From contig JAILWY010000027.1 in NCBI GenBank assembly GCA_022113835.1, positions 9,054,501-9,118,500 on the forward strand: DNA of 64,000 bases, in the 5' to 3' direction. A program made the translations under genes and the position numbers. The DNA comes from Atopsyche davidsoni. Taxonomy: Eukaryota; Arthropoda; Insecta; Trichoptera; Hydrobiosidae. The notes beneath the pieces were generated by a model. That model had not been told where the DNA came from and ran no database searches. It was given only the letters and a program-made list of their open reading frames with translations. Below are positions 36,291 through 47,492 of the stretch, one piece after another. Each line of letters opens with the position of its first letter. Positions within the stretch are counted from its first letter, which is position 1.

Positions 36291-37342
36291 AAGCTATCTG
36301 ATTTTTTTTTTATTTGTTGGTTTAATATGAATAGAGTTTTACTGAAACGAAACCTGTATATTATGAATGACAGTTATGTTGTTAAAATCATTTGACTTGT
36401 TGATAAAAGACAAATATTTTTATGTATTTAGAGTACTCATTTTGAATTTGTCAAAAATAAACATAATCCTTTAATAGCATTTCATATTATTTAATAATAA
36501 CGAACTTTGGTACTTCGGGTGTTGATTAATAAATATGTTAACAGTTAACTGATACGTTGATAAATTTAATAAATGTTTGATCAGCTATCATGTGACTTTT
36601 TTAAACTTCCCAATGCCTTATTATTGTATATATTAGTTTTTGTCTAATTAGCAAACCAACCAGTTATAATATTAATCAATTTTTATGAGACTGAAAACAG
36701 CATATTTCGACGGTTAAATTATAATAGATTCTTTTCATACTATTGTTTAGTAATAATTCAATTATAAACGTGTAAATTAAGTGATTGAAACTCAACTGTC
36801 AAATTTTCCTTTTCCCGCAAAACCATTTGCAATTCATAAATAAGAAAGAAAAATGAACAAAAACACAACCATTGTTTCTGCAATCAAAGGCCTCATTTCA
36901 TTTAACATTTAATTAATTATGTAGAAAAGTTTCGCGGCGATCACTCAGACGGGAAAGAAACCAAAAACTCTGGAAAAGAAACCAAAACCTTTCAAATATA
37001 TAACAAAACCCCACAACACAACAGCTTGCTCCGACACCGGCGAGCGAGAGAGACAGACGCCGGCGGGCCCGCGCGAAAGAAAGAGACGGCGATGGACGAA
37101 CGACAATGGGAGCTCCACCCGAGATCTTTGACAAAGAACACAAGGAATAAGCTGAAGGCTGAAATCGTCGCCGTTTTGTGTATTTTTTATTTCTGTTCTA
37201 AGTTAATTTAAATGTTCCCTTTAATGGAACCAAAAAAAAAGAGATATCGCCAAGTTAGATTTCATAAAGTACGCAAACGAATTTTTCATTAAAATGCCAC
37301 ATTTTGTTTTGACTGAAAAATGAGATAAATTACACAAAACAT
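36291..37342. other. Noncoding stretch
   Basis: No gene recognised. A G+C-rich purine block at 37020-37140 (GAGCGAGAGAGACAG and similar) is crossed by frames on both strands without known domains. Confidence 0.45.
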
Positions 37343-37399
37343 AAAATGATAAATAAAATAACATTTTAAATGCTTCGCGTGAGTTTCATTTGATTTATC

Positions 37400-37441
37400 G
37401 CATGACTAGTTTCGACCATTCACCTGGTCATCATCAGATGC
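37400..37441 (-). ncRNA. Minimal hammerhead ribozyme (ACUAGU lineage)
   Basis: On the minus strand: GCAT, CTGATGA, extra U, stem II GACCA with TGGTC (perfect 5 bp, loop GGTGAA), GAA, palindromic ACTAGT, cleavage C, ATGC. Every invariant base of the hammerhead core is present and stem I is a 4-bp perfect match. Confidence 0.8.
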
Positions 37442-37462
37442 AAAATTAAACAGTTTAATTTT

Positions 37463-37492
37463 GCATCTGATGATGGCCGATACTAGTCATGC
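37463..37492 (+). ncRNA. Hammerhead with stem II deleted
   Basis: GCAT, CTGATGA, T, then only GGCC before GATACTAGTCATGC. The flanking boxes match the intact partner on the other strand, but about twelve bases covering stem II are gone and GAAA is changed to GATA. Certainly inactive. Confidence 0.7.
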
Positions 37493-37583
37493 GTTAAATA
37501 AAAAAAAAAAACTCTTTATCTCGTTATCTTATTTATCATGAATATCGATCTCCACCAAACTAATGCCTTGTTCCTAAACAAAA

Positions 37584-40500
37584 AAATAAAAATGTTTATT
37601 TACTGTAACGTCATATCCCTTAAAAGCAGACAGTGCATATTTCTATTGTCAAAGTCGTTTACCAAAGAGGGTTACAACAATTAAGAAATTATTTTTTTGG
37701 CATTGTAGAAATAGTTTTGTTATGCCCATCCATATAAAAATTTTAATCGTTTTTTTTACGGAAGTATATGATCAAAATTATATATTTGAATACCTGTGAT
37801 TAAAATTTCTAAAAATAAATTTGTATTGGTCCCAGCATTTACAGCAATAATCTCTCTCCGGATAACAAAGCCAGGAAACATGTGTATCTCATATAAAGTA
37901 ATAGGGTTGTAATTTCATCCGAGATTTACCAAAAAGCCCTGAGATTTTCTTTAGCGTTGGGTTTTATTTTCCTTGCATTAACGGTGATTTTATCTGCAAA
38001 TGTTTTTGTCTTCTGTACAAATGCCATCTGTTCGCGCGATAAAGCTGAAGTTTTTCCTGAAGTTGTTTGAACTGAATTAACTACAATAAGACATCACGAA
38101 TGAAAACGGATAACGACATTTATTGTATTGGAAATACTTCGTCTACGATCAAGTTCAACTACAAAAATATCTTATCTAGTACCGTTATCATGCTTCATTA
38201 TTATAAATATTAAACAGTTCTTTTTTAAGAATTCGGTTCATTAATTTTTTTAAAAGTAAAAAGTTCTAGGGTTAACATGCCAATCATAACCAATTGTGCG
38301 TGCATTGAATAGATTTTTTTCTTAATTCTACATTTTCGTCTATTGCTAAATGATCAAAAGCTTTGAAGCGAGAAATATTTACATTGATTGCCATGTACAA
38401 TGAAATACGGTGTTTATATTCAAGTAATAAATCAGTAGATAAGTAAGCGTTGCTTTGCTGCTGACCAGAGAGAACAGCACAGTGAAGAGATGTTAGAAGG
38501 GGTGGCTCGCAACTTGGCCGACAACCACGTAGGCTCGTCGATGTTTGCTTAGGGTATGTCGAAATTTCCCATAATTTTCAATTTCACGTGATCTGAAAGT
38601 TGCCGAGTGGCGGGGGTGGCCGGCACAGAGGGTCACTCCGCCCGGGGGGTGACACAAAGCCTCGTAAGCGGCGCCTGGAGGCTGTTGTGAATTATTGCCA
38701 AGTAAACAAATAATTTAAGCTCGAGACCCCGCCACCGCGCCGTGCTAAAGTTTTCAATTGTGTGCTTAGGCCATTCTGTGTAAGTTGGTCCGGAGCCCTC
38801 CCCGCCTCGCCGGGCTCCGTTAAATACTGTTGTTAAATTTAAACCCGCGCTCGGTGGATCGAGTCGCGGTCAGGCGTTATTATAAGTATCGTTTTTAAAA
38901 TGCTAACCTCACAACACCGATAATCATAAAAAAAAACCGTAAAAATGTGCTTCACTAGCTGGCACGATTAGCTTCTAGCATGAAATTTACAATTCTTTAA
39001 CAATCAATGGTTCTTGGGTTTAAGTTTGGACACATAAATATTTTTTTTCACTATTGAATTCAAATATATACAAAAATAACACTAGAAAAATATTACCAGT
39101 TAAATGACATCACATATGTTTTTTTTTTACATAGTATCGCCAGCTGATGATTGTCTCAGGAAAAGAAAGGCTTTATATTACTAGGTCATCATTTTCAAAA
39201 ATACTCCCTAAAATCATATTTACCCCTTTAATAATGTAAATCCTTAGTCTGTGAATATTATTGAAGATCTCTAGAGATAGATTTGCTGCTAACTTTACTA
39301 AATATTACCTCTTTCACCTTCTGAAAATTGTACCAAAGGAAAATTTATAATATAATCTGCTAGTACTTTCCTGGTAAACAAAATCAATTACCAAACTTTA
39401 CATATCGTATCAGATATGCCTATTACAAGTACTTTATGTAAATACCTTGTTATAAATTCACGTTATTCATACATTTTCGTTCATTTTCCTGTTAGAAATG
39501 AATAAATAATTTCTCACACACAAAACCTCTTTGTGATAACAGGAAACATCTCCCCGTACAAAAGTTCTCAAACACTCTGTATAATGTAAAATATACGCTG
39601 TAGATACTTCTACATGTCTGCTGGAACTTTCAAATACGTAATCGTAAGCAATACATTTCAGGGAATAACTTTCTATGTAACTCGGAACAAATAGAAACAA
39701 TATCTATGATGAGAAACACCCCCACCCGCAAGTTGTGTAACCACCCTTTGTGAATATTTGAAAATTGTGGGATTGTCTATCTTTGCAGATATTTTTGGTG
39801 AAATTTAAAACAACCGAAGTTCCAATGTAAAGTTGAATGTTCTGTTGGAAAAGTTCTTTCTTTCGTTTTCTGTACAGCCCAACGGTATAAAGCGATATTT
39901 TCTTTATTTTACATAATATAATTTATTAATATGTGTTGATGCAGCACTAAAACTTATTGAGAGTATATAATCCATTCTGTTGTTTTTTTTATATGTAAAA
40001 TCCAACAGTTTTGAATTAGAAATCTCCGAGAAAACACTCTCCCCGAGTTTTCTGTGTTTCGAGAGCAAAGGTGCAATACATTTTTGCACCCTAAATTTCT
40101 TTATTCAACCAACAATTTAACTTAAAAAAAGGTTATTAATATCTATTTATGAAGCTTCACAAAGTCCAGACTCAAAAATATTATTAAATATTTCTAAATT
40201 TTATTATTGCGTAGTAGACTTCTCAGACTTAAAATCACAAAATTGAATCGATTGTTTTAAAGCACCTAGGAAACGCATATCATAGTATTATTTACTAAAA
40301 ATATTAAAAACATACAAATTAAAAACAAAAGATGCCTAGCAAAACCTTTAAAAAATCTCATATGATAAATACAAAAATATAATAATTACAAAAATGCCAA
40401 ATATATGAGTAGATATTGTGTTTTACTAAAGAGATATTTTTTCCTAACAAGTTTAGAGCGAGTTCCTTAGTAACTGAAAAAAAGCTTGTCTAAGCACCAA

Positions 40501-43500
40501 ATCTCAATGTACTCATATGGAAAAGGTGTTATAAAAACAAATTGCTGTATTTTTAAAAATGATTTGCACGGTTAGTTGAATTAAAGGAATTGCGATAAAT
40601 TTCTATTTGTTTATTCAGTTGTATTTTCAATTTATTAAATTATTTAAATTTCGGGCCTCCTAATTATTCTGTTGGAGGACAAAAGCCCAAACGAAAAAGT
40701 TATTCGAGAACTTGTAATGACCAAAAAAATTAACAAAAACAAAAAACGGCGAAAACAAAAGAGCCAATAATTGTATGGAAAATAAAGTCGCACACACAAA
40801 AAAGTCGCCAATTTCGGCAAAATCCCCGTGAATAGCTCGCTATTATCATGTTAATTACAAGGCTCGCCTTTCACATTGTTTTAGACCCCTGCTTTGTGGA
40901 ATATCTATTCAATTTCCTACTCAACTTTCACAAGGGATGGGCAACTCGACCCAATATTAATTTAATGCCTTACTAATTAATAAATATATTTAATGAAAAA
41001 TAAATTTGTCATTTAATTTTTAAATATTTGTTTTTCTGTGAAATATATTTAGATATAATGCCAAATTTTATAAGTTACGGTTTTTGTCATTTAAGCGCAT
41101 GGAATTATGCAGTTTCTCTATTGAAACCGTTGAAAAATATTTGTATGGCATGAAACTGATTTAAAATACCGACCATTACAAATAAAGTATTTTATGTTTC
41201 TAAAACGATCACTTATAAAGATTCATTATATTTTTTTGCTTCTATAAAATCGATTTAGAAAGTTATATTGAAGTTATAGGTGAGTTCCACGTGGAACCAC
41301 AGGAATCCACGTCATGCTATCACGGCTTGACGCCATGGTCATTTCAATTATGATAACAATTTTTTTTAAATATTTGAACTTTTGTATTTATCTCTAAGTA
41401 TGCACGGTATTATAAATGGCATAATGTAATCCAAAAAGTGAGATCGTGGATAAGAAGTTTTATATTTAAATAACAAATATTGTCAAACTTACTTGCCTTT
41501 TTACAGGCAATACAACGACATTAAAGTCATGATGTATACGTTAAACGGCAAATTGGAGAATTCGTTGAATCTGTAACTTCTCCGCCAACTATTTAAATTC
41601 ATAGTCTAATACATCCCAACAATTAAACACTAAGCTAATAAACGAAATTGTTCCTAAGTACTATAAAACAATCTTTTATTAAAACTCCATAATTAAGACC
41701 ACAATTATGTTCACGGCAGATAATATTATGCATGTGACTTTAAGAGTATTTTATAAACATAAAACATTATTCTTGGTAAGACTTGAGTTTTTACTCATCA
41801 TTATATCTTTGTAAAAATAATATTGTTATATTGTTTTGAAAATATGCATCAGCCGTTAAATTTGCGTATTTCTACCATAAAATAAACTCTGTTACATACA
41901 ATTACTTCGTGGCTCATATAACGTACAATTTAATATCATATTAATACGCCATAATAATAGCTTTTTGAACCGTAGTGGGCGCGAGCTTAGTAAACAAGTC
42001 GTTCATATAGTTAGCAGAGCTTTTGCGTTACGGAAATGCGATACCCGCCCTACAACAATAACAATTTGCCTATCCTAGAATACCATGTGCTTAAAAAAAG
42101 TCAGTAGAATACACATAAAAAAAACATGTTTAACGTTTGAATGAAAAGTTTATGTAATATATTTTAAATGGTCCTTAAAGAACATCATTTCAACAATTGG
42201 GTGTTGTGTTTTACACGTTACAAGTATTTCAAGTATATTCAATTACTTTACCATAGTAGCTGTGCCTGCAATCGCTATACGACTAGATAATTAATGATTC
42301 AATAGAATATGGTTTAAAATAGCTGTGAAACAGCGTGGAGGCCCACGAAGAAAGACGCCACACCATAAAGTTGGGAAAACCTTTAGCATAATAGAAAATA
42401 CTTTAAAAATATATTAAAACTAACAAATATATTATATAAATGCTAAAAAAGAGAGTGACTCGGTTGGCAAAAAAAAAATAGCTCTTGTCGGTAAAAACAG
42501 TTTATATATATAAAGATTTCTAAAGAGCATAAATAATTCTTGTAGTAATAAAAATGGCGTATTTAATATTATTGTGAAATATGAACATTGTTTTTGAAAT
42601 AAATTAAACAAGTTTATATAAGAAAGTTCAATCGGAGGTCAAGTTGATTCTCTTAACAATATCGGTATTATACAATCGTTTCATCGTGTACATTTTCACA
42701 GGCCATTATCGGAAAATTGTTTGCAACTAAATATGCGAAAAACATTTAATTTCCATAGATTGTTGCAATTGGTTTACGTTTATTAAACATAGCTTTAGCG
42801 AATTGTTAATTTAGTCAACACGCTATGTTTGAAATGAAAAATGTCAATTTTTTGGCCGTATTAAAATTATCAGGGATTGCATCATGTCTTTGTAATCTAA
42901 TTTGTCCCTTGCACCCTTGTGAGAGAGGGGAAATGGTAAGCCTCCTAAGAACGCTCCCAGAGGGTGAAAACTTCTGACTTAGATATGGTAAGAATGCTTT
43001 AGAGGGGTAAGATCGAAAAAAAGACACCGCATAAATATTTAAAATCTCATACTTTCGAAAAGGGCTTAGGAAAATCTTTCGGAGGCTTTGCGAGTTTTCG
43101 ATGTAAGACGCGTGAATTTTGAAAAAGGTACATAAGTTTTTTTTTTTGCTTACATTATAATACAAAAGTAGGCCCGGCCCGTGCGTTTGTTTTTCAAACC
43201 CTTAAAACTCTTAAAAAACATTAAAATTATTATAAAGTCTATCGGTTATACTAAGAGATTAAATCTACATTATAGTACTTGATTTGTAAAATGGATTGAA
43301 ATATATCATGTAAGTATGTACGAACTTGTAAGATATAACCCTCATTTTTGAAACACACATATGCTGTGTGTTTTTAGAATTCAAAGTTTCCACCCGCTAA
43401 GTTTAACTTAAGTAGTGTCGACACGTATGTGGGCTGTTTAAGAATCCGCCAAGGTGAAGGTAAAAGGTTGTTTATTCAAACGCCTTCACAATGTAAATGG

Positions 43501-45612
43501 ATTTTTAAATATAAAAACTCCACTACATCATTTTAAAAATACATGTACACCATCATCCAGAGTCGCACGCAGTGTCTGACGCCAGACCTAAAATAATCCC
43601 CTGAAATAACTGAAATGCATTAGGCAGGTGCCGGCGCTGACGTCGCGGACCCAGCGCGCATTTATGAATACGGAATTATGGTAAATGAAGTGATGTCTGC
43701 ATGGGACTCCATGCAAATACCCCGGCCCGACGTCAGTTTCACGGGACTCGCTCGCCGTGCGCTTTTTGCGGTCCTTTGTTGTGTTTTTAGAGATTCTGGT
43801 CCTCTTTTAATACTATGTTTTGAAAGGTTTTCTCGTTTCGCAACCATAAATGACGTTGCTCTTTATGGAAAAAAGACTTGTTCTTAAATAATTCAGTTTT
43901 GGATATTTCATTAAATTACTACGAAGGGCGTTGGTCTTCATTATATTAGACTTTTTCTTTAATAATTTATTTTTGATTAAAACTATTATGCGTTGGTTTT
44001 CATAGAGCAGGTTTTTATTTTTTAAAATCAGTTTTGGATATTGAGATATTTTTGGTTATTCAGTTTTTAATATTTAATCAATTAGCGATGACATTTGTGG
44101 TTCGTAATGAAATATGATATAATAATTGCTGTATATACCAAATTATATAATTTCATTGCGTTAATCTTTCAAAACGTTTATTTCTACAATCTCAGAATTA
44201 GATCAAGAATAAATATTGTTAGTCTTTAGGAAAAATTTAATGATAACTAATATTCATATTTCTAGATTATATTGAAAAAGTTCTGATTTTTTTTATTGTA
44301 ATCTTTTGTGAAATATTTATCAAGGATCTCATATAATTAAACTTCACGGGTTTTTTGTGTTACGCGTAATTACTGGTCGAATATTTTTTTCATATTCATT
44401 CAAGCATGCCCAAGTGTGAAATTCTCAAACATTTACCATAATTTATCAAATAATCAATTATCATAATAGATTTTCTAATAATTTATGTACCGGCATCCTC
44501 TAAAATGTACAGAATATTAAAAATATGAAGAAAAACTTATACAGTAGCGATACGTCAACATTGAAAATGTGTTCATAAACCTTCAATTACAGTCTATACT
44601 TTTGCTTCACTCGTTTCTAAGCTAATTGAAATATTCGTCACGATGTCTTTTCTAATCAGATTTCTTCAATCACGCCATGAATTTCCCCAGCATCCCTCTA
44701 CTCATTTCGGAGCCCCTTTGAAAATCTCCCCTGGGGTAAATACTGATGCCATGCACCCTTCGTCTTAACGCGTACATATTAAGGGTTGTAAAATTACAAG
44801 GTTGAACTTATTTAGAGTTTTAATTTTAAATACGTTGTGACACTTGACATACATTTAATAGAGGTGCTATTTATGTGCATAATATATTTCAGCCATACAT
44901 AAATAGCGCGGCTTATTATTTTAAGTAAAATTATCAACAATACTTTTTTAATACAAATAGCATAAAAATATAAATACACGTATATATTCACGTTCGTTGG
45001 GCGATTTCCGTTTTCGTATGTCATCGGACTTCGTCAACGCAATCGCCAAACAAATCATTTTGAGAATAAAATATATGCAGCGATACTTTTAAAGGCGTTA
45101 ATATCCATTAATTTCACATGTCATGAGAATGTTTGCCAACGGCCGACGGGTTTCGTCAAACTCTTGACTGGCAGCAAAGTCAAACAATCTACCATAATTT
45201 CAGAGCGACACTTTCAATTCCCCACTTACACTCAGCAAGTCAAACAAAACTTATACTGTTTCAAATTCGAGTCAGGACTACAAGCATTTTCCACCTCGCG
45301 AGTCAGAACACCGGCGTTCTTAAATATATATTTATTGACTTTTTATTACACACAAGTATAATAAAGCTGTTGAATTGAAATATATAAATAGTCCTATTTA
45401 CAAATTGACGACAATTTTTTTAATTTAGTAGTTAGAATAAAAATATATACTTAAGAAGCAGGTGGACATATAAATAAAAGAATCACTGACGTGCAATATT
45501 CAATGTTTTCATTTGAGCTTCAAAAGTTGAAAGTATCAGTCAATTCCTAACATTATTTATCATCTGATATAATATATTAATAGACAAATTAAATGTGTAT
45601 TACTCAATATTT
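37584..45612. other. Long noncoding stretch
   Basis: About 8 kb without a recognised gene, RNA or transposon. G+C-rich islands are at 38450-38880 and 43560-43800. The second contains a POU octamer-like ATGCAAAT (43712-43719) and GACGTC palindromes. Frames at 42815-43165 (-), 43662-43887 (both strands) and 45133-45378 (+) are unrecognised. Smaller G+C-richer blocks are at 40850-40960 and 44690-44770. Confidence 0.45.
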
Positions 45613-45714
45613 AAATAACAAACATGATTACCTTAATAGCTAGGAGATAATTATTGTTTTTATTTGTCAGTCTAAAGAAGGCCTTGAAAGACAAAAGTGC
45701 TCACAAATAACAAA
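45613..45714 (+). mobile_element. Small hammerhead insertion (AGUGCU lineage)
   Basis: AAATAACAAA is repeated directly at 45613-45622 and 45705-45714. Extending to 12 bp adds one C/T difference on each side, so this may be an old 12-bp duplication. Between them, CTAAAGA (45672-45678), A, GGCCTTGAAAGAC, AAAAGTGCTC follows the order of the foldback at 36185-36290. The insert stops within one or two bases of the predicted cleavage position (after 45702). The core is mutated (CUAAAGA; GAA box to CAAA), so it is inactive now. Confidence 0.5.
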
Positions 45715-47040
45715 TTCACATTTGATGAATAGAAAATGTATTTTATTAGTTGCTGAAAAAGTTTATGTTGGTTCTGATTGAGTTTGAAGGAATACGTAGT
45801 AATATTATTTTAATTTATCATTAAATAACTAGTATTTTTCGTATGTATACGGATACTAAATTATTCCATACGTACTAATGTCATTTACCTCACCATTCTT
45901 TTGGGTCTTTTTAACTTATTATTAATTTCTAGTTTTTAAAGTCCGCGTTTGAAAGCATAGTTTAATGATCATTTTCTAGATGGCTGAAGAAACGCGATAG
46001 TACTTTTTCTTATAAAGTAAAGATATCATTAATCTTCAACCAACCATTACTCTTCGTAGGAATTATTTTTCAGTTTTATTATTTCTAATGAATAAAGATT
46101 ATGAAAAATTACCAAAACGTTTGTGGATGTTTTACACGTGCTATAAGTAAGTTTCAGAGTTACATATTTATAACGTGTACTAGATAATGTCAAGTACACG
46201 TTATACATACTTTACTTAAGTCGTCTGCCGAAACCAAATAACCAGATATAATGATTATCATATTCAATCAGTCATTATATAATTACATAAAAATATGCAC
46301 AGTGTGAAAAATATCACAAACAAAATTAAATTGATAAGCTATAAAATTTTATGATTGAAATATTATTAAAAGTAATTTTCTAAGCTAGATTGATAGCTGA
46401 TTTTGTTTAAGATTGAATCATTTATTTAATAGAATTTTAAAACTTAATCCTTTCAACATTGATAGTGACAAAAAGCAGCGGACCAAAATTAAATGGCGAT
46501 CACACATGATTATTATAAATCCAATGGTGACACAAAGTATAATTCATTCATATTGAACCTGTTTGTATGTCATTGCAAAAACCACAGTACCGATGTATTT
46601 CAACGTATTATTTTAATTGTTTAGTAATTAAAATGACCCGCGGAAACCGCCAGTTATAGTTTTAACATGATTTCAAATTTAAATGTTGTCAAAATATAGC
46701 GTTTCAGCAATTTAAGTCAACTATTCTGTAAAATGAATACATTGACACCTTGATGTGTGTGTAAATACACGAAAATGAAGAAAAAAAATACATCAGATTT
46801 TTTAATGTATTTATATGATGTTTTAATTTAAGCATTGACAACACATTGTTCTTCTAAAACTGCGACATAAACACACTAAAGGCGGGGCGGGTACTAGTAC
46901 CCGTTCCGCGGTCTACTGCCTGAAGGCGGGGCGCATGTTAATACGTTTTAGAATGTGTTTACTCTAAAAGCGGCAGAAGGTCATTTTATTATTTAGGTTT
47001 ACAGCTCGAAATGTTTGTTTAGAACTCGTCAACGTTACTT
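45715..47040. other. Noncoding stretch with a short hairpin
   Basis: No gene recognised. A perfect 12-bp inverted repeat, ATAACGTGTACT (46170-46181) and AGTACACGTTAT (46193-46204), forms a hairpin with imperfect outer extensions. A G+C-rich segment (46870-46950) carries the palindrome CGGGTACTAGTACCCG and two copies of AAGGCGGGGCG (46879-46889, 46923-46933), possibly subterminal parts of the piggyBac-like relic downstream. Confidence 0.45.
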
Positions 47041-47225
47041 CTACCAATACTGTCCAGTGATTCTGAGCAAAGTGACAATAAAGAAGTGGAGTTGTTAGAT
47101 AATGATAATCCTCCAATTATTGAACAATTTTTAGGACAAAGTGGTGTTGTTGTGATGCCAGGTAATCCGCAAAGTGTGTATGAAGCGGTTCAACTTTTTA
47201 TAGGAAACGATTTATTTGACTACTT
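47041..47225 (+). pseudogene. Possible piggyBac-like transposase N-terminal fragment
   Basis: One frame reads an acidic, Ser-rich stretch (LPILSSDSEQSDNKEVELLD), then NPPIIEQFLGQSGVV, PGNPQSVYEAVQLF and IGNDLFDYL. PiggyBac transposases have an acidic N-terminus followed by a start of the core domain of the form ...F.G..G.......P...Y..LFF...L...L. The order and spacing fit that pattern. After FDYL, where family members usually continue with a TN.YA-type motif, the reading breaks into unrelated sequence, so it is truncated. No TTAA-flanked termini were identified. Recognition is by motif memory only. Confidence 0.4.
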
Positions 47226-47236
47226 GCACATCAAGT

Positions 47237-47492
47237 GCAATTTTACGCGAATTTCGTCCGCTTCGCACATCAGCTTAGTAAATTTGGTTACCCGCTTAAA
47301 ATATAAATACAATATAAGCTATTGTGTAACAATAACATTTAATTTATTAACAAAAATCTCATAATAAACTCGGAGTTGCTAAACGGAAGAAAAAAAAAAT
47401 CAATAAGTACAAATCAAAGAGTGTATAGACTGGATTACACACGCGCAATTTTACGCGAATTTTGCCCGCTACGCCCATCAGTTTAGTCAATT
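47237..47492 (+). repeat. Two direct repeats of about 49 bp
   Basis: A block beginning GCAATTTTACGCGAATTT and ending CATCAGYTTAGTMAATT occurs at 47237-47285 and again at 47445-47492 with only a few differences. The first copy is fused to the end of the piggyBac-like frame. They may be subterminal repeats of the same decayed transposon. Confidence 0.6.

Larger units (their letters stand above)
37343..37583 (+). mobile_element. Hammerhead foldback element, ACUAGU lineage
   Basis: Head-to-head hammerheads occupy the centre. The left arm has ATGATAAATAAAATAAC and the right arm GTTATCTTATTTATCAT. The right arm continues into ATCTCCACCAAACTAATGCC and TTCCTAAACAAA, a diverged version of the conserved body at 12386-12422 and 52769-52810. 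The right terminus is therefore near 37583. No exact target duplication is seen. The copy is more diverged than those at 35398 and 52757. Confidence 0.65.

Noticed and set aside
42815..43165. 116-codon open frame, minus
   Set aside because: Ser/Lys/Phe-rich, no domain, no conserved termini of a transposon around it.
45984..46005. CTGAAGAAACGCGATAGTACT, possibly a stem II-deleted AGUGCU-type hammerhead
   Set aside because: Too short and diverged to separate from chance without more copies.
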